Shown here in pieces: positions 27,846-37,161 of a stretch of DNA of 64,000 bases. The notes under the pieces were generated by a model, which saw only the letters and a program-made list of their open reading frames with translations, was not told where the DNA came from and searched no databases. Source of the DNA: Alphaproteobacteria bacterium casp-alpha6 (GTDB taxonomy: Bacteria; Pseudomonadota; Alphaproteobacteria; Rhodobacterales; Rhodobacteraceae). A program made the position numbers and the translations under genes. How positions within the stretch are numbered: the first letter of the stretch is position 1; each line of letters opens with the position of its first letter. The stretch covers positions 1 through 64,000 of the forward strand of contig LFER01000015.1 in NCBI GenBank assembly GCA_001510135.1, read 5' to 3'.

Positions 27846-29056
27846 TGTTGTGGGCCGCGCTTTCCCTGTCATTGGGATATAACGCAACACTTGTGACACT
27901 TGGGGCAAGCCTGCTTGGAGCAGCAGCAGGAATGGCGGGAACATTCCTGTATCTAAGAAAAAATGCCCTTATTAGTGACGCAATTTCCCATGCAACATTA
28001 CCTGGGTTGGGTTTTGCCTTTCTGGTGGCGTTTGGTTTTGGAATAGATGGCCGTCAATTGTTGATCCTTCTGAGTGGCTCTGCACTCAGTGCGGCACTGG
28101 GGTTGTATTTTGTGAATTGGCTCACGCGGGAAACAAGACTGACGCAGGACACCGCAATCGGTTGCGTGCTTTCGGTGTTTTTTGCCTTTGGCGTCGTTCT
28201 TTTAACCATAATTCAAGTCATTCCAGCTGGCCGGAAGGCTGGGCTTGAAAGCTTTCTTTTGGGCTCAACAGCCGGCATGCTATATTCGGATGCTCTTTTG
28301 ATCCTTATCCTAAGTATCATCACGGCGCTGGTTCTATTTGTGTTTTTGCGCCCAATAAAACTTGTGGTGTTTGACCAAGGTTATAGTGAAACTCTTGGTA
28401 TTTCAGTGCGGCGTGTTGATTTTATTATTCTCATGGTCACTCTGGCCGTCACCGTTCTGGGAATGAAGATCGTTGGCCTTATTCTAATTGTGGCACTCTT
28501 GATCATTCCAGCGGTCAGCGCACGGTTTTGGAGCGAGAGGACCAATATCATACTTGTCACGGCAACTTTGTTTGGTGCGCTATCGGGGTATATCGGCTCT
28601 GCAATATCGGCTGTATCACCGGGATTACCCACAGGACCGATCATTGTTCTATGCTGTTTTGGATTGTTTTTGTTCTCGTTTCTTTTTGCACCAAAAAGGG
28701 GGGTTTTGGCGGTTGCACTGGATCACTACAGATTTCAAAAGGCTGTGCATCTTACGCAAGGGCTTTTGTCGATGGCTGCGGCGCAACCGATTTATGAACC
28801 AAAAACACAACGTTTGTTGCGCCGTTTGGGATATATCCGAGCTGATGGTGTTGCAACGGAGACAGGAAAATCCTTAGCGGCAAAGACGCTTTTGAATGAA
28901 AAACGATGGTCTTATTGGCAGGAAATATTGAAGGAAAGTGATCAGTTGGATGGTCAAGCCGTGTTCAATTTGATGGACATTGAAACCAAACTTACACCGG
29001 ATCAAATCAAGTCAATTGATCAAGGCTTGGCCTTAAAACAGGGGGAGCGCATGTGA
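27845..29056 (+). CDS. sitC: Metal ABC transporter permease with C-terminal winged-helix-like extension
   Basis: 403 residues; the first about 290 form the permease with eight or so membrane segments (LGASLLGAAAGMAGTFLYLRKNALISDAISHATLPGLGFAF is the family start). From about residue 310 a soluble C-terminal part follows (QPIYEPKTQRLLRRLGYIRADGVATETGKSLAAKTLLNEKRWSY). It looks like a winged-helix/iron-dependent-repressor-like module, known in some Mn/Fe permeases of this family. Its role, perhaps metal sensing at the membrane, is inference. It overlaps sitD by 4 bp. Confidence 0.9.
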   Translation: MLWAALSLSLGYNATLVTLGASLLGAAAGMAGTFLYLRKNALISDAISHATLPGLGFAFLVAFGFGIDGRQLLILLSGSALSAALGLYFVNWLTRETRLTQDTAIGCVLSVFFAFGVVLLTIIQVIPAGRKAGLESFLLGSTAGMLYSDALLILILSIITALVLFVFLRPIKLVVFDQGYSETLGISVRRVDFIILMVTLAVTVLGMKIVGLILIVALLIIPAVSARFWSERTNIILVTATLFGALSGYIGSAISAVSPGLPTGPIIVLCCFGLFLFSFLFAPKRGVLAVALDHYRFQKAVHLTQGLLSMAAAQPIYEPKTQRLLRRLGYIRADGVATETGKSLAAKTLLNEKRWSYWQEILKESDQLDGQAVFNLMDIETKLTPDQIKSIDQGLALKQGERM

Positions 29057-29967
29057 TGGGAAGCGAATTTGTTGCCCTTGGCCTGACGCCCGTATTGATC
29101 TCTGCTTTCGCGGGTATGGCTTGCGCACTGCCGGGTAATTTTTTGGTCCTGCGCAAGCAGGCGCTTATCGGTGATGCGATCAGCCATGTGGTTTTACCAG
29201 GGATTGTTGTTGCATATTTGCTGACGGGGCAGGTGTCTACATGGCCCATGATGTTGGGCGCGGCCGGAGCGGCGGTAATTTCAGTCGTTCTGATTGAGAT
29301 GATACGCCGTTTGGGTCGCATTGAATATGGTGCCGCTATGGGTGTAATATTCACCACCATGTTTGCGGCCGGTGTTTTGCTTTTGGAACAATCAGATACA
29401 AGCCGCGTACATTTGGACGTCGAGCATGCGCTTTTCGGAAATCTAGAGACCCTGATTTGGCTCCAATCTGATGGCTGGGGGTCATTGTTGGATCCTTTAT
29501 CTCTGGCCCAATTACCACCTCAGTTTTTTAGGATGGTGATCGCGTTTTTTGTGATTTCGGCCTTTACCTATATCTTTTGGCGTCCCTTGGTTCTGATTAG
29601 CTTTGACGAAGCTTATGCAAGGACCATCGGCACACAGGCGACAGTGGTTGGATTTCTTTTGGTTGTACTTGCGGCAATGGCGGCTGTGGCTGCCTTTGAT
29701 GCGGTGGGGTCTATTATCGTGATTGCGATGATCTTGTGCCCGCCGGCGACTGCGAGACTTTTGACCAATGACATAAAAACACAGGTCTTTTTAAGCCTGA
29801 TTTTAGCGCTTGGCGCGACGTTGATCGGATATGTGGTAGCGGGCTATCTTCCTCTTTGGTTGGGGTATTCCAACACATTAAGCGCAGCGGGGATGATCGC
29901 AACAGTCAGCGGCTTGCTTCTTGCTTCGTCTGCGATATACGGGCGTCATCGAAAAAGAGTGATCTGA
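29053..29967 (+). CDS. sitD: Metal ABC transporter permease (second)
   Basis: 304 residues, all membrane permease with the family start FVALGLTPVLISAFAGMACALPGNFLVLRKQALIGDAISHVVLPG. It has DEAYARTIGTQA and an AFDAVGSIIVIAMILCPPATARLL segment near the C-terminus. It lacks the soluble tail of the preceding permease, so the channel is a heterodimer of unlike subunits. The ATG overlaps the stop of sitC. It is the last gene of the sitABCD-like operon; no terminator is obvious before the next gene. Confidence 0.92.
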   Translation: MMGSEFVALGLTPVLISAFAGMACALPGNFLVLRKQALIGDAISHVVLPGIVVAYLLTGQVSTWPMMLGAAGAAVISVVLIEMIRRLGRIEYGAAMGVIFTTMFAAGVLLLEQSDTSRVHLDVEHALFGNLETLIWLQSDGWGSLLDPLSLAQLPPQFFRMVIAFFVISAFTYIFWRPLVLISFDEAYARTIGTQATVVGFLLVVLAAMAAVAAFDAVGSIIVIAMILCPPATARLLTNDIKTQVFLSLILALGATLIGYVVAGYLPLWLGYSNTLSAAGMIATVSGLLLASSAIYGRHRKRVI

Positions 29968-29979
29968 AGGGACTAGGGT

Positions 29980-30498
29980 ATGGCGGGTGCAAGACCAGAA
30001 CAGGCGATATTGACGCGTGACACTGACATGACCAAAACGGCAGCCACACGTAGTGTGATTGAAAATATGGTTGATGGATTGAACGATCATCGCATTTCAG
30101 ACATCGGAGAGTTTTTTGCAGAAAGCTTCCGCTGGATCGGAAACCAAGGGTGCGGCACAAAAAACGGACTGCGCGCTTTTCAGGAAAATTGGCAAAAACC
30201 TTTTCAGGCAGCCTTTTCAGATAAGGTATGTATAGACGAAGCGCGTCTTTACATGGGCGAATGGGCGGCGGCCTTTGGTCGGCAAGAAGCCATCCATTCA
30301 GGTGAATTCATGGGCATTGCTCCGACTGGAAAGAAAGTTGAAATTCGCTACATGGATTTCTGGAAAGTCGAGGATGGCAAAATCACTGATAATTATGTGA
30401 TGGTTGATTTTCCCCATGTAATGGCGCAGCTTGGAAAAGACGCCTTTGATGGTCATGGGTGGGAAAAATTTGATGCTCGGGATTCGGGCAAAGGGTAA
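29980..30498 (+). CDS. SnoaL-like ester cyclase/NTF2-fold protein
   Basis: 172 residues with an NTF2-like fold. VIENMVDGLNDHRISDIGEFFAESFRWIGN is the N-terminal helix pair, GEFMGIAPTGKKVEIRYMDFWKVEDGKITDNYVMVDFPHVMAQLG is the typical SnoaL C-terminal sheet. Such proteins are annotated as ester cyclases or polyketide cyclases, but functions vary widely and none is established here. The first in-frame ATG is used; a second at residue 17 (MTKTAATR) is equally plausible. It lies 12 bp after sitD and could be co-transcribed. Confidence 0.8.
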   Translation: MAGARPEQAILTRDTDMTKTAATRSVIENMVDGLNDHRISDIGEFFAESFRWIGNQGCGTKNGLRAFQENWQKPFQAAFSDKVCIDEARLYMGEWAAAFGRQEAIHSGEFMGIAPTGKKVEIRYMDFWKVEDGKITDNYVMVDFPHVMAQLGKDAFDGHGWEKFDARDSGKG

Positions 30499-30538
30499 AC
30501 ATCTACGCCCTTCACAATCACAACATTGAATTCAGCTG

Positions 30539-31294
30539 TCACTGGCTATAATTGCTGCCCTCTTCGTCAAGGATTGCTTTGAGCTCTTCAAAGTGACGCT
30601 GGTCCTGTTCCGGATAGGTTTCAAGCTGATCAGCCACCTTTGATGCAACTTCATCCGAAAGCACGCGCAGCGGTTGTCCGGTTTGCAAAGCCCGAATGTA
30701 AGTTTCCGCGGCACGTTCAAAATAATAGAGCCTATTGAATGTATCAGCGACCGTTTCCCCAATCACCAAAACACCATGATTACCCATTATCATGACCTTT
30801 TTTTTGGGATCTTGCAGCATCGCGGCGCAACGTTCCCCTTCGTCTTCAAACGCAAGCCCGCCATAGTTGTCATCAATCACATAGCGATTGTAAAAAGTGG
30901 CACAGTTTTGATCGATTGGAAGAAGTCTGCTGTCTTTGAGGGATGCCAAAACTGTTGCGTGGATTGAATGCACATGCATCGCGCATCGCGCATGGGGGCA
31001 GTTGCGATGGAGAGAGCCATGCAACCCCCAGGCCGTTGGATCTGGCGCATCCGGCCCAGAAAGAGTATCGGGATTATTCGCATCAATTTCGATAATATCG
31101 CTGGCTTTGATGCGGGAAAAATGACTCTGACTTGGGTTCATCAGAAATCTGGTTCCATCTTCGTTGACGGCAAGCGAAAAATGATTGGCTACGGCTTCGT
31201 GATAATTTAACCGTGCGGTCCAACGAAATGCTGCCGCCAAATCCACACGTTCCTGCCAATTGTCCATATTTGGTCTTAAGTGCGTTACAGTCAT
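30539..31294 (-). CDS. Class II aldolase/adducin family protein
   Basis: 251 residues from ATG 31294, preceded by GGAG at 8 nt; the track start at 31306 has no better ribosome site. Metal-binding histidines typical of the fold appear in HARCAMHVHSIHATVLASL, and the later His in IMGNHGVLVIGETVADTFNRLYYFERAAETYIRAL. The N-terminal WTARLNYHEAVANHFSLAV replaces the usual GLxxGxxGNxSxR loop by NYHEAVANHFS, a subgroup of aldolase-like decarboxylases or hydrolases. The substrate is unknown. It converges with the SnoaL gene. Confidence 0.85.
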   Translation of the reverse strand: MTVTHLRPNMDNWQERVDLAAAFRWTARLNYHEAVANHFSLAVNEDGTRFLMNPSQSHFSRIKASDIIEIDANNPDTLSGPDAPDPTAWGLHGSLHRNCPHARCAMHVHSIHATVLASLKDSRLLPIDQNCATFYNRYVIDDNYGGLAFEDEGERCAAMLQDPKKKVMIMGNHGVLVIGETVADTFNRLYYFERAAETYIRALQTGQPLRVLSDEVASKVADQLETYPEQDQRHFEELKAILDEEGSNYSQ

Positions 31295-31368
31295 CTTTCG
31301 CTCCATCGGATTTTGCAGATGGTATTTCTACGTCAATACCCTTGGCTTAAACCATAGTTGTCACAAAT

Positions 31369-31794
31369 TCACTCTGCAAGTGGTCTAGATGGTATCCAGA
31401 CGTATCCATCATGGGATAGGATTGCGCATTCCCGAAGGCCGTGGGGCTTATCAAGGGGTGTATGCAGAATACTATCCCCTCGGACCACTGCTCTGCGATG
31501 ACATTCGTCGGGATCAGAATTATAGAGACGGATTTCGATACCGGCGCCGCGTGGTGGATTTTCAGGAAGAATCCCGAAAAGTGGATGACGACCATAGGTA
31601 TGATCTGCATGTAGCTGGAATATCTGATCGGTATATTTCAAAATAGCAAAGTCATTTGTCGCCCGAAATGCTTTCATGTCAAAATTATCTTTCAAAAAAG
31701 ATACATGGCGTGGGACATCCCGCACGATAAGGTTGAGGCCTAGTCCGGTTAACGTTTTCCCAAAAATGTCTGCTTTTATGTTGTCTAAAACCAT
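31369..31794 (-). CDS. VOC (glyoxalase/bleomycin-resistance fold) family protein
   Basis: 141 residues. The N-terminal strand GLNLIVRDVPRHVSFLKDNFDMKAFRATNDFAILKYTDQIFQLHADHTY gives one beta-alpha-beta-beta-beta unit. GAGIEIRLYNSDPDECHRRAVVRGDSILHTPLDKPHGLRECAILSHDGYVWIP gives the second. His and Glu residues could form the metal site (HAD, GIEIRLY), but the metal and substrate cannot be read. It lies 74 bp upstream of the class II aldolase on the same strand, so they may be transcribed together. Confidence 0.82.
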   Translation of the reverse strand: MVLDNIKADIFGKTLTGLGLNLIVRDVPRHVSFLKDNFDMKAFRATNDFAILKYTDQIFQLHADHTYGRHPLFGILPENPPRGAGIEIRLYNSDPDECHRRAVVRGDSILHTPLDKPHGLRECAILSHDGYVWIPSRPLAE

Positions 31795-31984
31795 TACAAA
31801 TATCCTGAGTGTTTATGAGGGTTACCTTGCACAATCTATTGCAGTGTGACATAATTTTTCATGGATATTACATCAAAACCTCCAGAAATCCCTAAGATAT
31901 GCGGCAGTGATATTTTTAGTCGCGACAAAGCACTGTATACAGAGACAGTCATACAAATGATTTTATGATGTGGCCTGAAAGACT

Positions 31985-33448
31985 ATGAAAATCGATCAAC
32001 CAGACTATTTTCCTCCCGCTGACTTCACGACCGCTGACGAAGCCGTTGACCGCCTTAAGCAGATTTATGACCTAAGCATTAGTTTTCTGAAAAATGCCTT
32101 TTCAGACATCACAACGTCAATGAAAGGTGGGATCAAATACCGCGCATTTTATCCTGAAATCAGTATAAAAATTGACCGATTTGCGCAGATTGACTCCCGA
32201 CTTAGTTTTGGTCACCTCACACAACCGGGGCATTATGCGACAACAATCACCCGCCCTGATTTGTTTGAAAACTATCTTAAGCAACAAATTGGTCTCCTGA
32301 TCCGAAATCATAATGTGCCTGTCACCATCGGTGTGTCTGACACCCCTATACCGCTCCATTTTGCGATACCTCAGGGTTTGGATGGTAATATTACTCAGGA
32401 TAGGGTGAGCCAGACATCTCTTCGAGATATGTTTGATGTCCCAGAGCTCTCGAATATGAATGACAATATTGTTGATGGGCTTTACGACAATCACGGCGGG
32501 ATGCCGCTTCCACTTGCACCGTTCACGGCGCAGCGCGTGGATTATTCTTTGGCGCGTTTGGCCCATTACACAGCCACCCGACCAGAGCATTTTCAAAACT
32601 ATGTTTTATTTACCAACTACCAGTTTTACGTATCTGCGTTTGAAATTTACGCCCGCGAACAATTGGCGCGAACTGATAGTGGTTACACAAGCTTTGTTGC
32701 TACGGGGGATCATGAAATTACGTCGTCGGACGCTGACATAGAGCAAAGCACAAAGACGCCGCAGATGCCGAGTTATCATTTAAAACGGGCAGATGGTAAT
32801 GGTATCACGCTGGTTAATATTGGCGTTGGCCCCTCAAACGCAAAAACGGCCACAGATCACATCGCGGTTTTGCGTCCCCATGCATGGTTGATGGTGGGGC
32901 ATTGCGCCGGGCTGCGCAGCAGTCAAAATCTGGGTGATTTTGTTCTTGCGCATGCTTATGTGCGGGAAGACAAAGTTCTAGACGATGATCTTCCTGTTTG
33001 GGTTCCCATCCCAGCCTTGGCCGAAGTGCAGGTTGCTTTGGAACAGGCGGTTGCCTCTGTAACCGAACTCCAAGGATTTGAGCTTAAGAAAATCATGCGG
33101 ACAGGAACTGTCGCAACACTGGATAATCGCAACTGGGAACTTCGTGATAATTCTGGCCCCGTGCGCAGGCTAAGCCAGTCGCGTGCCGTCGCTTTGGATA
33201 TGGAAAGTGCGACAATCGCGGCCAATGGGTTTCGGTTCAGGGTTCCCTATGGAACATTACTTTGCGTTTCCGATAAACCCCTTCACGGTGAACTAAAGCT
33301 ACCTGGAATGGCCTCGGAATTCTACAAATCACAAGTTTCACGGCATTTGATGATTGGCATCAAAGCGATGGAAAGCCTTCAAAATATGCCTCTTGAACGG
33401 CTCCATAGTCGGAAATTACGCAGTTTTGATCAGCCAGCCTTCCTATAA
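31985..33448 (+). CDS. amn: AMP nucleosidase
   Basis: Hydrolyses AMP to adenine and ribose-5-phosphate and so sets adenylate levels. 487 residues, the full length of the long bacterial type. The N-terminal AMP-nucleosidase domain contains GIKYRAFYPEISIKIDRFAQIDSRLSFGHL, and PDLFENYLKQQIGLLIRNHNVPVTIG follows. The C-terminal phosphorylase fold has GVGPSNAKTATDHIAVLRPHAWLMVGHCAGLR, and ALDMESATIAANGFRFRVPYGTLLCVSDKPLHGE carries the nucleosidase Glu and Asp. The 190-bp stretch upstream holds only the promoter. Confidence 0.95.
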   Translation: MKIDQPDYFPPADFTTADEAVDRLKQIYDLSISFLKNAFSDITTSMKGGIKYRAFYPEISIKIDRFAQIDSRLSFGHLTQPGHYATTITRPDLFENYLKQQIGLLIRNHNVPVTIGVSDTPIPLHFAIPQGLDGNITQDRVSQTSLRDMFDVPELSNMNDNIVDGLYDNHGGMPLPLAPFTAQRVDYSLARLAHYTATRPEHFQNYVLFTNYQFYVSAFEIYAREQLARTDSGYTSFVATGDHEITSSDADIEQSTKTPQMPSYHLKRADGNGITLVNIGVGPSNAKTATDHIAVLRPHAWLMVGHCAGLRSSQNLGDFVLAHAYVREDKVLDDDLPVWVPIPALAEVQVALEQAVASVTELQGFELKKIMRTGTVATLDNRNWELRDNSGPVRRLSQSRAVALDMESATIAANGFRFRVPYGTLLCVSDKPLHGELKLPGMASEFYKSQVSRHLMIGIKAMESLQNMPLERLHSRKLRSFDQPAFL

Positions 33449-33577
33449 TTTGTCTAAAGGTGGGAAAAAAGGATGTATTTTGAGGATTTTCCGCCACTAT
33501 TTATTGTATACGTCAACAATATAACGTTATTATCACACCGTGAGGATACAAGTCTTGGGCAGCTAAGGAGAACATAA

Positions 33578-33865
33578 ATGTCTAAACCAATGACAAAGAC
33601 ACAGCTGGTAGCAACACTCGCTGACGAAATGGGATCAGATAAGAAATCAGCTGGTGCGGCGCTGGACGCCATCTGCAGCATCATCACTAAGGAAGTATCT
33701 GGCGGTGGCGCAGTCACCCTGCCTGGTATCGGTAAGATTTCCTGCCGCGCGCGTCCAGAGCGCATGGTGAGAAACCCTGCAACTGGCGAACAGTTCAAGA
33801 AAGAAGCTGATAAGGTTGTTAAAATGACAATCGCCAAAGCGCTGAAGGACAGTGTGAACGGCTAA
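33578..33865 (+). CDS. hup: HU family DNA-binding protein
   Basis: 95-residue nucleoid protein. An N-terminal helical dimer region (MTKTQLVATLADEMGSDKKSAGAALDAICSIIT) is followed by the beta arm with GAVTLPGIGKISCRARPERMVRNPATGEQ. The tip differs from the usual RAARTGRNPQTGE, with PERMVRNPATGE keeping the intercalating Pro. The C-terminal helix is basic. A Shine-Dalgarno AAGGAG stands 9 nt before the ATG. The 129 bp upstream are AT-rich. A terminator follows the gene. Confidence 0.95.
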   Translation: MSKPMTKTQLVATLADEMGSDKKSAGAALDAICSIITKEVSGGGAVTLPGIGKISCRARPERMVRNPATGEQFKKEADKVVKMTIAKALKDSVNG

Positions 33866-33890
33866 GTCAATTTTGACAGATATTTTTAGG

Positions 33891-33912
33891 GGGTCGCGAT
33901 TGCGGCCCTTTT
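33891..33912 (+). terminator. Rho-independent terminator after the HU gene
   Basis: GGGTCGC, loop GATT, GCGGCCC (one G-U pair in RNA) followed by TTTTC, 25 bp after the stop codon. Confidence 0.85.
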
Positions 33913-33966
33913 CATTTTATCGAAGACATGTCACCAATCATGACTGATATTGTGTAGGGATCAGTC

Positions 33967-34845
33967 ATGGATTTTCGAGCCATCTTATTGGGTGTTACTT
34001 TTGCGCTGATGTGGTCTTCTGCGTTTAGCTCGGCGCGGATAATTGTTGCCGTGGCTCCACCTTTGACCACACTGTCCATCCGTTTTTTTATTGCTGGATT
34101 AATCGGTGTCGCCATCGCCAAATTCCTTGGACAAACATTTAAGCTAACCAAAGGACAACGCAAATCCACTATTATTTTTGGCATTTTTCAGAATGCATTT
34201 TATCTTGGCTTGAATTTTATTGCGATGCAAACCGTCGAAGCATCCCTTGCTTCAATTATCGCGTCTTCTATGCCATTGATGGTGGCTTTTGCCGGTTGGG
34301 CTATCTTTCGTGAAAGACTGTCCTTACTTGCGGCATTTGGTCTGTGCCTAGGGTTTGTTGGGGTCGGCATGATTATGGGTCTTCGTATAAATGGGGGTGC
34401 AGACGGGTTTGGCGTATTTCTCTGTATTGTTGGGGCGGCAGCACTAGCTGTGGCAACACTGTCGGTGCACGGCGCAAGCGGTAGTGGCAACCTTATGATG
34501 GTGGTCGGGCTTCAGATGATCGTTGGCGCAATCTTTCTTGGAATTGCGGGCGTGCTGACTGAAGAGCTCAGGGTCGAATGGAGCTGGCTTTTTGTCTTTG
34601 CCTTTATATACACCACTTTGGTTCCGGGCCTAGCTGCAACGGTTATTTGGTTTTTACTTGTCAATCGGATTGGCACGGTAAAGGCTTCGACCTTTCATTT
34701 TCTGAACCCGTTTTTCGGGGTTGCCGTTGCGGCCGTCATTTTGGGCGAAGCGATGGGGCCATTTGACTTTGCCGGTGTCATCATCATCACAATTGGCATT
34801 TTGGCTGTTCAGCTATCGAAACAAAAAGACCCAATCAAAGGCTAA
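33967..34845 (+). CDS. EamA/DMT-superfamily transporter
   Basis: 292 residues with about ten hydrophobic segments in two EamA repeats. The first repeat begins ILLGVTFALMWSSAFSSARIIV and includes SLASIIASSMPLMVAFAGWAIFRERLS, the typical end-of-repeat motif. The second ends GTVKASTFHFLNPFFGVAVAAVILGEAMGPFDFAGVIIITIGI. Such proteins export amino acids or other metabolites; the substrate is unknown. It stands alone between the HU terminator and the convergent aroC. Confidence 0.9.
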   Translation: MDFRAILLGVTFALMWSSAFSSARIIVAVAPPLTTLSIRFFIAGLIGVAIAKFLGQTFKLTKGQRKSTIIFGIFQNAFYLGLNFIAMQTVEASLASIIASSMPLMVAFAGWAIFRERLSLLAAFGLCLGFVGVGMIMGLRINGGADGFGVFLCIVGAAALAVATLSVHGASGSGNLMMVVGLQMIVGAIFLGIAGVLTEELRVEWSWLFVFAFIYTTLVPGLAATVIWFLLVNRIGTVKASTFHFLNPFFGVAVAAVILGEAMGPFDFAGVIIITIGILAVQLSKQKDPIKG

Positions 34846-34859
34846 GATGCGCCTCATTT

Positions 34860-35966
34860 TCAGCCGATTTTACCGCCATTACCTTCCCCCATTTGTCCCC
34901 GATGTAACAATATGTGGTCAAGAAGAACGCAGGCCATCATCGCTTCACCAACAGGTACGGCGCGGATGCCAACGCAGGGGTCATGGCGTCCTTTGGTAAC
35001 AACCTCTATCGCATTCCCAGCTTTGGTGATCGATTGTCTCGGGGTCAGGATTGAAGATGTGGGTTTCACTGCAAATCTGACAACAACATCCTGACCTGTG
35101 GAAATTCCGCCTAAAATCCCTCCTGAGTGGTTTGACGAATATACAGGAAGGCGATCATTTCCCATGAATATCTCATCTGCATTTTCGGATCCGGTGAGGC
35201 TGGCTGAGGCCATGCCTTCCCCAATTTCCACGCCTTTGACAGCGTTTATTGACATCATTGCCGAGGCCAGATCAGAATCAAGCTTTGCATAGATAGGTGC
35301 GCCAAGTCCAACGGGGACACCTTTGGCCACGACTTCGATGACGGCACCAACGGAGTCATGAGATTTGCGAATATCATCAAGATAAGCTGCCCAATCTTTG
35401 GCAGCTTGTGCATCAGGTACCCAAAACGGATTTTTTTCGATCTCTGCCATATCAAAATTTTCGCGATCAATGTGGCGTTGCCCCATTTGCACCATATAGC
35501 CAGTTATGGTCAGGTTGGGGGCAAGAGAGTTTAATGCAGCGCGCGCGATACCGCTGGCAGCAACCCGCGCCGCAGTTTCGCGGGCCGAAGATCTTCCTCC
35601 ACCACGATAATCACGGATGCCGTATTTTTGCCAATACGTAATATCAGCATGTCCCGGACGAAATGTGTCTGCGATGTCGCCATAATCCTTTGAGCGCTGA
35701 TCTGTATTTCGGATCATCAGTTGGATCGGCGTTCCTGTGGTTTTTCCCTCAAAAATACCTGAAAGAATTTCTACTTCGTCTGCTTCGCGGCGCTGGGTTG
35801 TGAATTTATTTTGTCCGGGCTTTCGTTTGTCCAGCCAGTGTTGGATCATCGCTTCGTCCACACTGATCCCTGCTGGACAGCCGTCCACCGTCGCCCCAAG
35901 CGCAGGTCCATGGCTTTCGCCCCATGTGGTGACCCTAAATAAATGTCCGAAACTGTTCAGGCTCAT
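34860..35966 (-). CDS. aroC: Chorismate synthase
   Basis: Converts 5-enolpyruvylshikimate-3-phosphate to chorismate with reduced FMN. 368 residues from ATG 35966, where AGGAG lies 7 nt upstream; the track start at 35987 precedes that ribosome site. The signatures are [27 protein letters not shown] (N-terminal), [31 protein letters not shown] and [18 protein letters not shown]. All FMN- and substrate-binding blocks look intact. It marks the end of the housekeeping part of the window; the region to its right differs in base use. Confidence 0.97.
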   Translation of the reverse strand: MSLNSFGHLFRVTTWGESHGPALGATVDGCPAGISVDEAMIQHWLDKRKPGQNKFTTQRREADEVEILSGIFEGKTTGTPIQLMIRNTDQRSKDYGDIADTFRPGHADITYWQKYGIRDYRGGGRSSARETAARVAASGIARAALNSLAPNLTITGYMVQMGQRHIDRENFDMAEIEKNPFWVPDAQAAKDWAAYLDDIRKSHDSVGAVIEVVAKGVPVGLGAPIYAKLDSDLASAMMSINAVKGVEIGEGMASASLTGSENADEIFMGNDRLPVYSSNHSGGILGGISTGQDVVVRFAVKPTSSILTPRQSITKAGNAIEVVTKGRHDPCVGIRAVPVGEAMMACVLLDHILLHRGQMGEGNGGKIG

Positions 35967-36435
35967 CTCATCACTCCTTTGATCCAAGGCAATATAAGCC
36001 AGTGTTCAAAGAGACAAGATCAATCGTTTAATTGATGAATATTCAAAGCCTGAGTTTACGATATCCCTTAACAATATCTTAACGCTGCAATAGAATATGA
36101 TTATGTCGCAGGCACGCCGACGCCACAACAGGAGGGCAGAGCCAATATGCTTTGCTTTGAGCGGGTGGGAAGCTTAAATATTGTCAGTAACGTAATTCAG
36201 ACCTGAAACTCAAATTAACGGGATACAGAAAGGCACATTTTTGTGGTCAAAACTTCAAAAACGGAACTTCGCGATGATTTTGACCGTCACGGGTGGATGT
36301 CACCGTTGAACCATGACGCGGTCTGGGCTTTTTGGCGTGAGCTTGATCCAGACATGGAGGGCGATCTGGGCTGATTGAGTGTCGCCTTGTGACGCCAACC
36401 GATCAAAGTCCGTATGATTTGACCGCTTTGGCTTC
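35967..36435. other. Gene-poor boundary region between aroC and the catabolic block
   Basis: 469 bp with no intact gene. The left half is AT-rich and probably carries the aroC promoter. The right half turns G+C-rich and contains the fragment at 36243-36374. In another frame, 36370 onwards stays open for about 36 codons into the SDR gene's 3' end, so the two frames may be parts of one decayed gene. No repeat or integrase was recognised. Confidence 0.6.
36243..36374 (+). pseudogene. Possible gene remnant, 43 codons
   Basis: From GTG 36243 the frame reads VKTSKTELRDDFDRHGWMSP and further to DPDMEGDLG before TGA. FDRHGWMSP resembles the N-terminal F-x-x-x-G-[FW] opening of phytanoyl-CoA-dioxygenase-like proteins, which is only a weak hint. 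There is no good ribosome site. A +1/-1 change near 36370 would extend the frame. It could be a decayed gene, a small real protein, or chance; I favour a remnant. Confidence 0.35.
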
Positions 36436-37161
36436 TCACAGGCTCATTGCGCCAACACTTGCCCCGCCGCAGACATAAAGCGTTTGACCCGTCACAAAAC
36501 TGTTTTTGGGATCACAGAAAAACAAAAATGCGTTTGACACATCTTCGGGAGTGCCAAGTCGGCCGATCGGGATCCGTTTGGCCAATGCCGCCTCCTCGGG
36601 GCTGTCTTTTTTGATGATCCCCCAGAAATTATCGGTTTGAATGGGGCCGGGCGCCACCACATTGACGGTAATCCCAAAGGGGGCAAGTTCAAGCGCCCAA
36701 GTCCGCGCCATCCCGATGATCCCTGCTTTGGTCGCGCTATAGGCCGTACGGGTGGGTACGCCAAGGGCTGCGCGGGATCCGTTGAACATGATGCGACCGA
36801 ATTTGCGCGCCTTCATGGCGGGCAGGGCGGCTTGAGTCAGCGTCAGCGCGGATCCCAAATGCAATTGGGCAAGTCCGGCGATATCGCTTGGTTTTGCCTC
36901 TTCAATGAGATTTGGCCAGATCATGCCTGCGTTATGGATCACGTGGGAAATACTGTGGACGCCGGCAGCTTTTTTGGCTGCTTCGGCCACTTGGTCGGGC
37001 TCCAGTAAATCGACTTCGATGGAAAACAGGTTTTTATGCGTGATCTCTGGTGCGCGGCGCGCCATGGACACGACCTTATATCCCTGATCCAACAGGCGGG
37101 ATGCAAGGTCAGCGCCAATGCCTTTGTTTCCTCCGGTGATGAGGGCGGTAAATTCTGTCAT
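36436..37161 (-). CDS. SDR family NAD(P)-dependent oxidoreductase
   Basis: 241 residues, classical SDR. The cofactor motif is ITGGNKGIGADLASRLL (T-G-x3-G-x-G), the HNAG motif is in SHVIHNAGMIWP, catalytic Ser is in IMFNGSRAALG, and the Tyr-x3-Lys motif is TAYSATKAGIIG. GPIQTDNFWG and the C-terminal FVTGQTLYVCGGASVG are normal. It is close to FabG-type reductases and probably oxidises a hydroxyacyl-CoA or ring alcohol in this operon. Its start overlaps the stop of the cyclase gene by 4 bp; it is the last gene of the eight-gene operon. Confidence 0.92.
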   Translation of the reverse strand: MTEFTALITGGNKGIGADLASRLLDQGYKVVSMARRAPEITHKNLFSIEVDLLEPDQVAEAAKKAAGVHSISHVIHNAGMIWPNLIEEAKPSDIAGLAQLHLGSALTLTQAALPAMKARKFGRIMFNGSRAALGVPTRTAYSATKAGIIGMARTWALELAPFGITVNVVAPGPIQTDNFWGIIKKDSPEEAALAKRIPIGRLGTPEDVSNAFLFFCDPKNSFVTGQTLYVCGGASVGAMSL

